Source of the DNA: CAYXTC01 sp964479375
GTDB taxonomy: Bacteria; Patescibacteriota; Minisyncoccia; Minisyncoccales; GWA2-38-27
NCBI GenBank assembly: GCA_964479375.1
Contig: CAYZKD010000008.1
Coordinates: forward strand, 1 to 28,123
Direction: 5' to 3'
DNA length: 28,123 bases
Shown here: positions 1 through 5,743 of the stretch, one piece after another
Numbering within the stretch: position 1 is the stretch's first letter
Layout: every line of letters begins with the position of its first letter
Program-made: the position numbers and the translations under genes
Notes under the pieces: generated by a model
Database searches by the model: none
What the model saw: the letters and a program-made list of their open reading frames with translations, nothing else
Told to the model about the DNA's origin: nothing

Positions 1-1
1 T

Positions 2-382
2 TTACTTTATAACCAAGATTATTCTTGGGCGCGCGTTGAGAATGACACCGCAATATTGGGCGTAATTAAACCTGCTACAGACAAAGTAAAGGAATTTGTG
101 TTTATCAAGTTACCGAAAAAAGGACAGATGCTTAAAAAAGGAGATACTTATGTTTCTCTGGAAGCGCTTAAATGGAGCGGCCACTTGTCTTCTCCTTTGT
201 CCGGAGAAGTAATTGAGGTTAACAACGCGCTGTTTGACGAACCTTCTACTATCAACAAAGACCCTTACGGCCAAGGTTGGATTGCCAAAATTAAAATATC
301 CGACCAAAGAGAAATTGAGAAACTGCTTAAGGTCGACGATGCCCAAAAATGGGTGGAGTCAGGTATGGTTAAAAATAAATAA
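2..382 (+). CDS. GcvH/LbpA-like lipoyl-carrier protein (5' partial)
   Basis: Seen: the frame is open from base 2, so the gene starts upstream of the window; an internal TTG at 56 is not a convincing start. The visible protein follows the GcvH fold order: a segment like YNQDYSWARVEN, then GVIKPATDKVKEFVFIKLP, then the lipoyl hairpin LEALKWSGHLSSPLSGEV, then DPYGQGWIAKIKI. The lipoylatable Lys is codon 170-172, at the place of the ESVK lysine of GcvH. Known: GcvH carries aminomethyl groups on lipoyl-lysine, and LbpA is a GcvH-derived lipoate-binding protein of sulfur oxidisers with the sHdr pathway. Inference: as first visible gene of an operon with TusA, DsrEFH, a sulfur permease, LipA and LplA/B, it is more likely a sulfur-pathway lipoyl carrier than part of glycine cleavage, because no gcvP or gcvT is visible. 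The upstream neighbour is outside the window, so this stays open. Confidence 0.85.
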   Translation, partial: LLYNQDYSWARVENDTAILGVIKPATDKVKEFVFIKLPKKGQMLKKGDTYVSLEALKWSGHLSSPLSGEVIEVNNALFDEPSTINKDPYGQGWIAKIKISDQREIEKLLKVDDAQKWVESGMVKNK

Positions 383-393
383 TAATTAAAATT

Positions 394-927
394 ATGAATA
401 AAAAATTACTTATCATTATCTTAATTGTAATCTTGTTTCTGGTCGGTGGGATTTGGTTATTAGCTCATAATAAATCTCCCGACCAAATTGACAATACTGA
501 AAATACTACAAAGGAAGAAGATAACACGGCAAATTCTGCCAATAGTGTAAGAAATAGCTTAGACGAAGAAAATAATATTGACACGAGAGAAAATGGTTCA
601 GATAAAGTGGTCGTTTATTTTTTCTGGGGAGACGGCTGTCCTCACTGCGCAAAAGAAAAACCTTTTTTAGAAGATTTAGAACAAAAATATCCGGAACTTG
701 AAGTAAAGATGTTTGAAGTGTACTACAGCCAAGATAACCAGGAGCTGTTTAAGGAAGTGGCCCAAGCCTATGGAATCCAGGCCCGAGGAGTTCCGGCAAC
801 ATTTATTGGAGATTTTGACCCGGTTGTCGGATACGGCAGCGATCAAACTACGGGAAAAGAAATTGAAGATATGATAAAACAATGCATACAAGACGAGTGC
901 ATTAATCCCGGTTCTAACCTTGAATAA
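394..927 (+). CDS. Membrane-anchored thioredoxin-like protein (CPHC)
   Basis: 177 aa. Residues 5-24 form a strongly hydrophobic N-terminal segment after MNKK (signal anchor or uncleaved signal). An N/D/E-rich linker (about 26-70) follows, then a thioredoxin fold starting at VVVYFFWGDGCPHCAK with the redox pair C82-P-H-C85 and a GVPATF cis-proline motif. Two more Cys lie near the C-terminus (CIQDEC). Known: CPxC thioredoxin-like proteins outside the cytoplasm reduce or exchange disulfides. Inference: it probably faces outward and could handle disulfide, persulfide or polysulfide species near the permease encoded two genes downstream. It lies 11 bp after the lipoyl-carrier gene and 25 bp before tusA. 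The start at 394 sits in an A/T-only leader with no Shine-Dalgarno. Substrate is unknown. Confidence 0.85.
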   Translation: MNKKLLIIILIVILFLVGGIWLLAHNKSPDQIDNTENTTKEEDNTANSANSVRNSLDEENNIDTRENGSDKVVVYFFWGDGCPHCAKEKPFLEDLEQKYPELEVKMFEVYYSQDNQELFKEVAQAYGIQARGVPATFIGDFDPVVGYGSDQTTGKEIEDMIKQCIQDECINPGSNLE

Positions 928-952
928 GAAAACTTAAAATTTAACTAAAAAT

Positions 953-1207
953 ATGGCTGAAGAAAAAAATACTTACCAAATTGACGAAAACTTGGATGTT
1001 CGGGGAGAAATCTGCCCCTACCCAGATATCAAGGCCAGAAAAAAATTAAAGGAAATGTCTTCTGGCCAAATTCTAGAAGTTCTGACCGATTACCCTTTGT
1101 CCCTGGAGCGGATACCGCGCAATAGCGAAAAAGAAGGGCATAAAGTTTTAAAATTGGAAAAAATCGACAACGGACCGGATCATCGTATAATTATCCGGGT
1201 TAAATAG
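953..1207 (+). CDS. tusA: TusA/SirA-family sulfur carrier
   Basis: 84 aa, normal length for TusA. After a short N-terminal extension comes LDVRGEICPYPDIKARKKL, the TusA signature with CPxP and the persulfide-carrying Cys at residue 21. The rest matches the alpha/beta fold, ending in a basic C-terminal strand. Known: TusA passes sulfane sulfur between sulfurtransferases, either to TusBCD in tRNA thiolation or in Dsr and sHdr sulfur oxidation. Context: it is followed 6 bp later by a YeeE/YedE permease and then dsrE-dsrF-dsrH. tusA-yeeE pairs are common, and the permease is thought to hand sulfur to TusA. Stop is TAG. Strong family assignment; the pathway role is inferred from neighbours. Confidence 0.9.
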   Translation: MAEEKNTYQIDENLDVRGEICPYPDIKARKKLKEMSSGQILEVLTDYPLSLERIPRNSEKEGHKVLKLEKIDNGPDHRIIIRVK

Positions 1208-1213
1208 ATAATT

Positions 1214-2239
1214 ATGTCTTTGGTTTTCATGACAATTAGTGGTTTAGCAATAGGAATTTTATTCGGCTTTGCTTTGCAACGCGGCCGGTTTTGCATGAAT
1301 TCCGCCTTTCGCGATCCACTGTTGTTTAAGGATTTTACTCTGCTCAAAGCAGTCGGCTTGGCCATTGCAGTTGAACTGGTTGGGTTTTACGTTTTAAATC
1401 TCTTTGGTCTGATTGAATTAAATCCCAAATCATTTTATTTTTTGGCCGTGCCTTCGGGCGCTTATATTTTCGGCATCGGCATGGTATTAGCTGGAGGCTG
1501 TGCAAGCGGTACGGCTTATCGAGTCGGAGAAGGAATGATAGGTTCTTGGTTGGCTTTGCTCGGCTTTGTCGGCGCGGCTTATTTGGCCAAAGATGGGTTT
1601 TTATCCGGCCTGGTCTTAAAAATACAAAACTACAATCTTGGTGCTTTAACCTTATCCTCTGTTAGCGGTTTATCAGAGGTAATTTTCGTAGTTTTTTTCG
1701 GTGGCTTGCTTTTCTGGCTTCTATTTCGAAAGAAAGCGGCCAAGAATCAAAATTCTGAAACTCAGATTAAATCTGCTGGGATAATAAATAATATCTTTAA
1801 AAAAGGCTGGTCGTGGCAAAGAGTCGGGCTGGTTGTTGGATTGATAGGAATCTTGGCTTTTATTTTTTCTTTCATTTCCGGCCGGAATTACCCGCTGGGT
1901 ATTACTATGGGATTTGAAACTATTGTAAAATCAATTATTCATTTAGAAAATTTTCTGACTTGGGAGTCATATGAAGTAATCGGTTTGATAGCGGGCGCTT
2001 TCATTGGAGCCTATTTTGCCAGCGAATTCAAATTTCGTTTTCCAAGACCAAAAGTCGCATGGCAATCGTTTATTGGCGGATCCTTAATGGGTTTTGGAGC
2101 AATTGTTGCCGGTGGCTGCAATATCGGGCATATTTTAAGCGGTATTCCACAACTGGCCATCTCCAGCCTGGTGGCGGGTATTTTTATAATTCTCGGGGGA
2201 TGGACAATGGCCTACTTCTTATTTATTAGAAATAATTAA
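1214..2239 (+). CDS. YeeE/YedE (TsuA-type) sulfur/thiosulfate permease
   Basis: 341 aa integral membrane protein with many hydrophobic segments. It carries the three cysteine motifs of the family: QRGRFCMNSAFRD (C27), LAGGCASGTAYRVGEG (C96) and VAGGCNIGHILSG (C302). The two halves each contain a GGC motif, consistent with the internally duplicated YeeE fold. Known: TsuA/YeeE takes up thiosulfate using conserved cysteines; some YedE relatives are linked to selenium. Inference: it imports thiosulfate or another sulfane sulfur compound and delivers sulfur to the TusA encoded just upstream. No selD, selA or selU is visible, so a selenium role is less likely. A cytosolic loop at about residues 174-200 is Lys/Asn-rich. 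Start 1214 is 6 bp after the tusA stop. Confidence 0.9.
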   Translation: MSLVFMTISGLAIGILFGFALQRGRFCMNSAFRDPLLFKDFTLLKAVGLAIAVELVGFYVLNLFGLIELNPKSFYFLAVPSGAYIFGIGMVLAGGCASGTAYRVGEGMIGSWLALLGFVGAAYLAKDGFLSGLVLKIQNYNLGALTLSSVSGLSEVIFVVFFGGLLFWLLFRKKAAKNQNSETQIKSAGIINNIFKKGWSWQRVGLVVGLIGILAFIFSFISGRNYPLGITMGFETIVKSIIHLENFLTWESYEVIGLIAGAFIGAYFASEFKFRFPRPKVAWQSFIGGSLMGFGAIVAGGCNIGHILSGIPQLAISSLVAGIFIILGGWTMAYFLFIRNN

Positions 2240-2250
2240 TTATAAAAAAT

Positions 2251-2595
2251 ATGAAATTAGGATTAATGGTCACTCGGCCGCCATATACATACCAGGACAT
2301 TGATACCTTGTATTATCTAAGCAAAGCGGCAATTGCCAAAAAACATCAGGTAAAAATTTTTCTTTACATAGATAGCGTTATTGCTGTTAATAAAGACTTA
2401 AATTCGTCAAAAGAAAGAAATTTATATCAAAGAATGGAAGAATTGGCTGACTTGGGCGCGGAAATCAAAATTTGCGGAGTTTGCGTGCAATTCCGTGGTA
2501 TAAAAAGAGATCAGCTTTTGCCTCAAGGAGAATTGGAGGGTTTACCCGGGCTGGCTGATATGGTCAATGAATGTGATAAATTTATTAATATCTAA
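2251..2595 (+). CDS. dsrE: DsrE/TusD-like sulfurtransferase subunit
   Basis: 114 aa. Opens with MKLGLMVTRPPY and has the DsrE-family core ending in GAEIKICGVCVQFRGI. Two cysteines lie there, C75 and C78; C78 falls in the CGVC-x3-RG context of the persulfide-forming cysteine of TusD and DsrE. The tail GLADMVNECDKFINI matches the usual C-terminal helix and strand. Known: DsrE/TusD is the active subunit of the hexameric DsrEFH/TusBCD complexes and takes sulfur from TusA. Context: followed directly by F- and H-type subunits, so a complete EFH set is encoded. It is the only one of the three with a cysteine, which resembles the TusBCD situation, where only TusD Cys78 is essential. tRNA thiolation versus sulfur dissimilation cannot be decided from the sequence alone. 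Confidence 0.88.
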   Translation: MKLGLMVTRPPYTYQDIDTLYYLSKAAIAKKHQVKIFLYIDSVIAVNKDLNSSKERNLYQRMEELADLGAEIKICGVCVQFRGIKRDQLLPQGELEGLPGLADMVNECDKFINI

Positions 2596-2605
2596 TCATA
2601 AAAAT

Positions 2606-2959
2606 ATGGCTAGAAAAGTTTTGATAATCATAAACAACCCGCCCTTTGGCACCATCTTTCCGGCTGAAGCAATCCGCGCCGGTGTCGCATTTGCCGGCAT
2701 GGATTTAGATACTTCTTTGGTTTTTAGCGGTAACGGAGTTTTTTCTTTGCTCAAAGATCAAAATCCGGATCTTATTGGTGCCGGAAGCATAAAAGACGGG
2801 TTATCAAATGCGGAAGAATTCGGCTTAAAAATTTTTGCGGACGGAGAAAGTTTAGACGAAAAAAAGGTTGCCGAAAGCGAAATAGAAAAGGTAAATATAT
2901 TAAATGGGCAAGAAATAAAAAATTTGATCAGATCTGCTGAAGTTATTATTAATTTTTAA
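2606..2959 (+). CDS. dsrF: DsrF/TusC-like subunit
   Basis: 117 aa from ATG 2606. An upstream in-frame ATG at 2567 would overlap dsrE by 29 bp, and the shorter start MARKVLIIINNPPFGT matches the family N-terminus. The conserved pattern NNPPFGTIFPAEAIRAGVAFA is the DsrF/TusC signature; the family usually has PP(Y/F)G followed by EALxxAL. No cysteine is present. Known: the F/C subunit is structural and pairs with E/D and H/B in an alpha2-beta2-gamma2 hexamer. It lies between dsrE (10 bp) and dsrH (4 bp). The ending SAEVIINF is a typical buried last strand. Good family call. Confidence 0.85.
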   Translation: MARKVLIIINNPPFGTIFPAEAIRAGVAFAGMDLDTSLVFSGNGVFSLLKDQNPDLIGAGSIKDGLSNAEEFGLKIFADGESLDEKKVAESEIEKVNILNGQEIKNLIRSAEVIINF

Positions 2960-2963
2960 AACT

Positions 2964-3230
2964 ATGCTTTTTATAATCAAATCAAATAATCAAAATCAAG
3001 GAATTCTGCGGTTCATGGAAAAAGACGATAAAATTATTCTTATTCAGGATGGAGTGCTTTTGGCTCATGCGAATAATAAATTCATTTCAACGGTAAAAGG
3101 CAAAGAAATAGAAATTTTAATATTAGAAAACGATTTGAATTTAAGGGGAATCAAAAACAATATCAACGCCAAAATAATTAATTATGAAAATATGGTCAGT
3201 CTCATAGAAAAAAACCGGGTCTTTTCTTAA
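2964..3230 (+). CDS. dsrH: DsrH/TusB-like subunit
   Basis: 88 aa, the normal small size of DsrH/TusB. It begins MLFIIKSNNQNQG and contains DDKIILIQDGVLLAHAN, matching the family's 'D-x-x-L-L-I-x-D-G-V' core strand. It ends ENMVSLIEKNRVFS, like the family's 'vdlvv-hdkvqsW' tail. It has no cysteine at all, so the Cys20 described for DsrH of Allochromatium-type sulfur oxidisers is missing. Known: this is the third subunit of the DsrEFH/TusBCD hexamer. Start 2964 is 4 bp after dsrF, and lipA follows 3 bp after its stop, so the sulfur-relay and lipoate genes are certainly in one transcription unit by spacing. Weak sequence conservation makes this call less sure than DsrE, but position supports it. 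Confidence 0.8.
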   Translation: MLFIIKSNNQNQGILRFMEKDDKIILIQDGVLLAHANNKFISTVKGKEIEILILENDLNLRGIKNNINAKIINYENMVSLIEKNRVFS

Positions 3231-3233
3231 AAT

Positions 3234-4076
3234 ATGAATTTGCCTGATTGGATTAAAATAGGAAGATACGACAAAAAAAAATATCTAAAAACTTTAGATA
3301 TTATAAATGAAGATAATCTAACCACGGTTTGTCTGGAGGCAAATTGCCCCAACCGCTATGAGTGTTTCGCCCGCAACACAGCCACTTTTATGATTTTGGG
3401 CGATGTTTGTACCAGAAATTGCCGTTATTGCAATATAAAAAAAGGTCGGCCCAAATCAGTTGATAGCGAAGAACCAAAAAGGATTGCGATTGCTGTTAGA
3501 AAAATGGGGTTAGATTACGCAGTAATAACTTGTGTTAGTCGGGATGATTTACCAGATAGCGGCACCGGTCAATTTGTTAAAACGATCAAGGCGATTAAAA
3601 AAATTAATCCAGATTGCAAGGTAGAAGTTTTAATTTCGGATTTGCAAGGCAATTGGATAGCGTTGAAGCAAATAATTAAAGCCAAGCCGGATGTAATAAA
3701 TCATAATTTAGAAGCAGTTAAAGATATTTTTACTTTAGTCAGGCCCGAAGGCGATTACGAACTATCTTTAGAACTCTTGAGAAAAACAAAAAAAATCGCG
3801 GCGGGGATAAAAACAAAATCCGGTTTTATGCTCGGCCTTGGCGAGAATGATAAACAAATTACCGAAACGCTTAATAATTTAAAAAGATGTGATTGTGATA
3901 TAGTAACGATCGGACAATACTTACAGCCAAGCCCGAAACATTTTCCAGTAAAAAAATATTATAGTTCCGGAGAGTTTAAAAAAATAGAATCTATCGCCAA
4001 AAAAATCGGTATTAAACATATCTCTGCCGGCCCCTTGGCTAGAAGTTCTTATAAAGCAAATATTATATATGAATAA
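3234..4076 (+). CDS. lipA: Lipoyl synthase (radical SAM)
   Basis: 280 aa, normal for LipA. Both iron-sulfur motifs are intact: auxiliary cluster C33-x4-C38-x5-C44 (CLEANCPNRYEC) and radical-SAM cluster C59-x3-C63-x2-C66 (CTRNCRYC). The C-terminal RSSY motif (Arg270 to Tyr273, GPLARSSYKA) supplies the serine ligand of the auxiliary cluster. Known: LipA inserts two sulfurs into octanoyl-lysine on a carrier protein, using sulfur from its own auxiliary cluster. Inference: the substrate here is the GcvH/LbpA-like protein at the start of the operon. The known sHdr-linked route often uses LipS1/LipS2; this operon uses classical LipA instead. lipB (octanoyltransferase) is absent, so octanoate or lipoate is presumably attached by LplA/LplB encoded next. 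Confidence 0.95.
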   Translation: MNLPDWIKIGRYDKKKYLKTLDIINEDNLTTVCLEANCPNRYECFARNTATFMILGDVCTRNCRYCNIKKGRPKSVDSEEPKRIAIAVRKMGLDYAVITCVSRDDLPDSGTGQFVKTIKAIKKINPDCKVEVLISDLQGNWIALKQIIKAKPDVINHNLEAVKDIFTLVRPEGDYELSLELLRKTKKIAAGIKTKSGFMLGLGENDKQITETLNNLKRCDCDIVTIGQYLQPSPKHFPVKKYYSSGEFKKIESIAKKIGIKHISAGPLARSSYKANIIYE

Positions 4077-4087
4077 ATCCCCACACC

Positions 4088-4120
4088 CCCCACACCAAAT
4101 TAAGATAATTTGGTGTGGGG
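4088..4120 (+). promoter_or_regulatory. Perfect 15-bp hairpin between lipA and lplA
   Basis: Left arm 4088-4102, loop AGA (4103-4105), right arm 4106-4120; CCCCACACCAAATTA pairs perfectly with its complement. It sits in the only gap of more than 30 bp inside the operon (54 bp). A second partial copy of the left arm (CCCCACACC) lies just upstream, from about 4079. The base after the hairpin is A-rich, not T-rich, so it is not a normal intrinsic terminator for the + strand. It could stabilise the upstream mRNA or attenuate lplA; inference only. Confidence 0.6.
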
Positions 4121-4130
4121 ATAAAAAAAT

Positions 4131-4886
4131 ATGAAAACTTGGAGACTTATAAAATCAATCGCTGACAACGGCGCAAGGCAAATGGCTATTGACGAAGCCA
4201 TACTTACAGCACGAATAAAGGATAAAGTCCCAAATACTTTACGCTTTTTTACTTGGACCCCCCCTTGCGTGACAATCGGCTTTTTCCAAAATTTAGAAGA
4301 TGAAATTGATCTTGCCAAAGCCCGGTCTAAGAATATAGATATAGTTAGAAGATATACAGGAGGGGGTGCGGTTTTACATGAACATGAACTGACTTATTCT
4401 CTAACTATTTCGGAAAAAGATATTTCTTCTGATATAGTTGAATCTTACGAAGATATTTGCGGTGGAATAATCAAAGCCCTGCTTTCTCTTGGCATAAAGG
4501 CGAAATTCAAACCCATAAATGATATTATTGTCGGTAATAAAAAAATATCAGGCAATGCCCAAACCAGAAAGTCGGGCGTGGTTTTGCAGCATGGTACAAT
4601 ACTTTTGGACCTGGATTTAGAAAAAATGTTTTCCATATTAAGGGTTCCTGATGAAAAAATTAAGGATAAAATGATAAAAGTGGCCAAAGAGCGAGTAACT
4701 TCATTAAAAAACGAATTAGGAAAGAATATTGAAAACAAGGAAATAGAAAAAGCGTTTATTTATGGATTTGAAACGATATTTAATATAAAAACTAAAGTCG
4801 GAGAACTAACTTCTGAGGAATTAAGGCATGCTGAAAAATTATATAAAGAAAAATATACAAGCGATAAGTGGACTAATTGGCGATAA
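4131..4886 (+). CDS. lplA: Lipoate-protein ligase A (catalytic domain)
   Basis: 251 aa, the BPL/LplA catalytic domain only. Visible motifs: DNGARQMAIDEAIL near the N-terminus; TWTPPCVTIGFFQN; RRYTGGGAVLHEHELTYSL, the RR-x-(S/T)GGG-x-V-x-H lipoate/AMP site; NDIIVGNKKISGNAQ with the catalytic lysine region; and VVLQHGTILLDLD. Known: LplA activates lipoate (or octanoate) with ATP and attaches it to the carrier lysine. The C-terminal accessory domain of E. coli LplA is missing here and is supplied as a separate gene immediately downstream, as in archaeal and sulfur-oxidiser LplA/LplB pairs. CPR bacteria generally cannot make octanoyl-ACP, so scavenging of lipoate or octanoate is the likely input (inference). 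Confidence 0.92.
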   Translation: MKTWRLIKSIADNGARQMAIDEAILTARIKDKVPNTLRFFTWTPPCVTIGFFQNLEDEIDLAKARSKNIDIVRRYTGGGAVLHEHELTYSLTISEKDISSDIVESYEDICGGIIKALLSLGIKAKFKPINDIIVGNKKISGNAQTRKSGVVLQHGTILLDLDLEKMFSILRVPDEKIKDKMIKVAKERVTSLKNELGKNIENKEIEKAFIYGFETIFNIKTKVGELTSEELRHAEKLYKEKYTSDKWTNWR

Positions 4887-4887
4887 T

Positions 4888-5157
4888 ATGAAAAAAATAA
4901 TTTATAAAGCGCCTAATGGCAAATTATTACGCGTTCAACTTAATGCGGAGGGCGGTGTTATAAAAAATATAAAAATTGCCGGTGATTTTTTTATTCATCC
5001 GGAAAAAGCAATTTTAGATATTGAACGATTTTTAGCCGGGAAAAAAATTAATGATATAGAAACCGCATTGAGAGAATTTTTATTGAACAACAATGTAATT
5101 ATAATAGGATTCAAACCGACGGATCTTTTTGATGCTCTATCAAACGATAAAAAATAA
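4888..5157 (+). CDS. lplB: Lipoate-protein ligase accessory subunit (LplB-type)
   Basis: 89 aa from ATG 4888, one base after the lplA stop; a longer in-frame start at 4828 would overlap lplA by about 60 bp and is unlikely. The sequence starts MKKIIYKAPNGKLLRVQL, then GVIKNIKIAGDFFIHPEKAI, then DIERFLAGKK, which is the pattern of the lipoate-protein ligase C-terminal domain family: a beta sheet with the GDFF motif. Known: in split ligases LplB is required with LplA for the adenylation step. It is the last gene of the operon. No convincing terminator follows, and the next 98 bp up to the tRNA-Ser gene hold nothing I can name. Confidence 0.85.
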   Translation: MKKIIYKAPNGKLLRVQLNAEGGVIKNIKIAGDFFIHPEKAILDIERFLAGKKINDIETALREFLLNNNVIIIGFKPTDLFDALSNDKK

Positions 5158-5255
5158 AAATACAGAGAAAATGTTTCTACTCGGTCCCATTCGTGAAGTT
5201 TCTGAACGAGACGCCTGGGCAATCTCTTCCCCAAAATGCTGAAATTGTAAATTGG

Positions 5256-5340
5256 CGGAGGGGGTGGGATTCGAACCCACAAGTCCATCTCTGGACGCCA
5301 GTTTTCAAGACTGGTGGAATAGCCGTTATCCGACCCCTCC
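5256..5340 (-). tRNA. tRNA-Ser(TGA)
   Basis: 85-nt class II cloverleaf. Acceptor GGAGGGG pairs with CCCCTCC plus discriminator G; anticodon arm CCAGT-CTTGAAA-ACTGG gives TGA; a long variable arm is present; T-arm GTGGG-TTCGAAT-CCCAC. CCA is not encoded. Its 3' end faces the sulfur/lipoate operon. It is probably transcribed with tRNA-Ser(GCT) upstream, because no own promoter is seen. Confidence 0.95.
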
Positions 5341-5384
5341 GAAAACTACTCGAGGTGGGATTCCGCTTTGCTGGAACCTTAACA

Positions 5385-5461
5385 AATTACCCCGACCCTC
5401 GGCTTAAGAAACCCTCGGTTTCTTACGTCGCACCGCTCCTATTTTCCTACACAGGGTAATT
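5385..5461 (+). repeat. 77-bp palindromic dispersed element, copy A
   Basis: Near-identical to the reverse complement of 16004-16082. Its ends are inverted repeats (AATTACCC... and ...CAGGGTAATT), and the centre has a hairpin TAAGAAACC/GGTTTCTTA. It lies between the two tRNA-Ser genes. It carries no ORF of substance, so a MITE- or REP-like element is the best description. Confidence 0.7.
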
Positions 5462-5502
5462 TGGGGTTCTCGCCCACCTCTCCTTGTTCGCTTCGTTCAC
5501 TG

Positions 5503-5591
5503 CGGAGGAGGTGGGACTCGAACCCACAAGCCGCTTTTTACACGGCGACGGATTAGCAATCCGCTTCCTTGCCAATTCGGAACACTCCTCC
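5503..5591 (-). tRNA. tRNA-Ser(GCT)
   Basis: 89-nt class II cloverleaf. Acceptor GGAGGAG pairs with CTCCTCC plus discriminator G; anticodon arm GCGGA-TTGCTAA-TCCGT gives GCT; long variable arm; T-arm GTGGG-TTCGAGT-CCCAC. CCA is not encoded. A good promoter lies immediately upstream (5604-5632). Confidence 0.95.
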
Positions 5592-5603
5592 GAAACATTA
5601 ACT

Positions 5604-5632
5604 ATTCTAACTATAAAGCCCCTCTAAGTCAA
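5604..5632 (-). promoter_or_regulatory. Promoter of tRNA-Ser genes
   Basis: On the minus strand: TTGACT (-35, 5627-5632), 17-nt spacer, TAGAAT (-10, 5604-5609), about 12 bp before the mature tRNA-Ser(GCT) 5' end. The same layout occurs upstream of tRNA-Glu. Its -35 box abuts the -35 box of the divergent tRNA-Arg promoter. Confidence 0.65.
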
Positions 5633-5661
5633 TTGAATATGAGGTATTTTTATGGTAAATT
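5633..5661 (+). promoter_or_regulatory. Promoter of tRNA-Arg/recG
   Basis: TTGAAT (5633-5638), 17-nt spacer, TAAATT (5656-5661). Transcription would begin about 2 bp before the mature tRNA-Arg. The same two hexamers with the same spacing precede ftsH (22320-22348). It is back-to-back with the tRNA-Ser promoter. Confidence 0.5.
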
Positions 5662-5669
5662 TTAATCAG

Positions 5670-5742
5670 GCGCTCGTGGCTTAATGGATAAAGCGTCGGC
5701 TTGCGGAGCCGAAGATTGCAGGTTCAAGTCCTGCCGAGCGCG
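5670..5742 (+). tRNA. tRNA-Arg(GCG)
   Basis: 73-nt cloverleaf. Acceptor GCGCTCG pairs with CGAGCGC plus discriminator G; anticodon arm TCGGC-TTGCGGA-GCCGA gives GCG; T-arm GCAGG-TTCAAGT-CCTGC. Most bacteria read CGU/CGC/CGA with an ACG tRNA converted to inosine, so a GCG anticodon is unusual. CCA is not encoded. The recG start codon follows after a single base. Confidence 0.93.
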
Positions 5743-5743
5743 C

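Noticed and set aside
1214..2239. YedE as selenium transporter
   Set aside because: No selenium gene is near, while TusA and DsrEFH adjoin it; a sulfur role fits better.
2251..3230. DsrEFH as proof of dissimilatory sulfur oxidation
   Set aside because: Only the E-type subunit has cysteines, and dsrAB/dsrC are not visible, so a TusBCD-like role cannot be excluded.
5684..5743. Longer start for recG
   Set aside because: The upstream ATG lies inside tRNA-Arg; the ATG at 5744 matches the usual RecG N-terminus.
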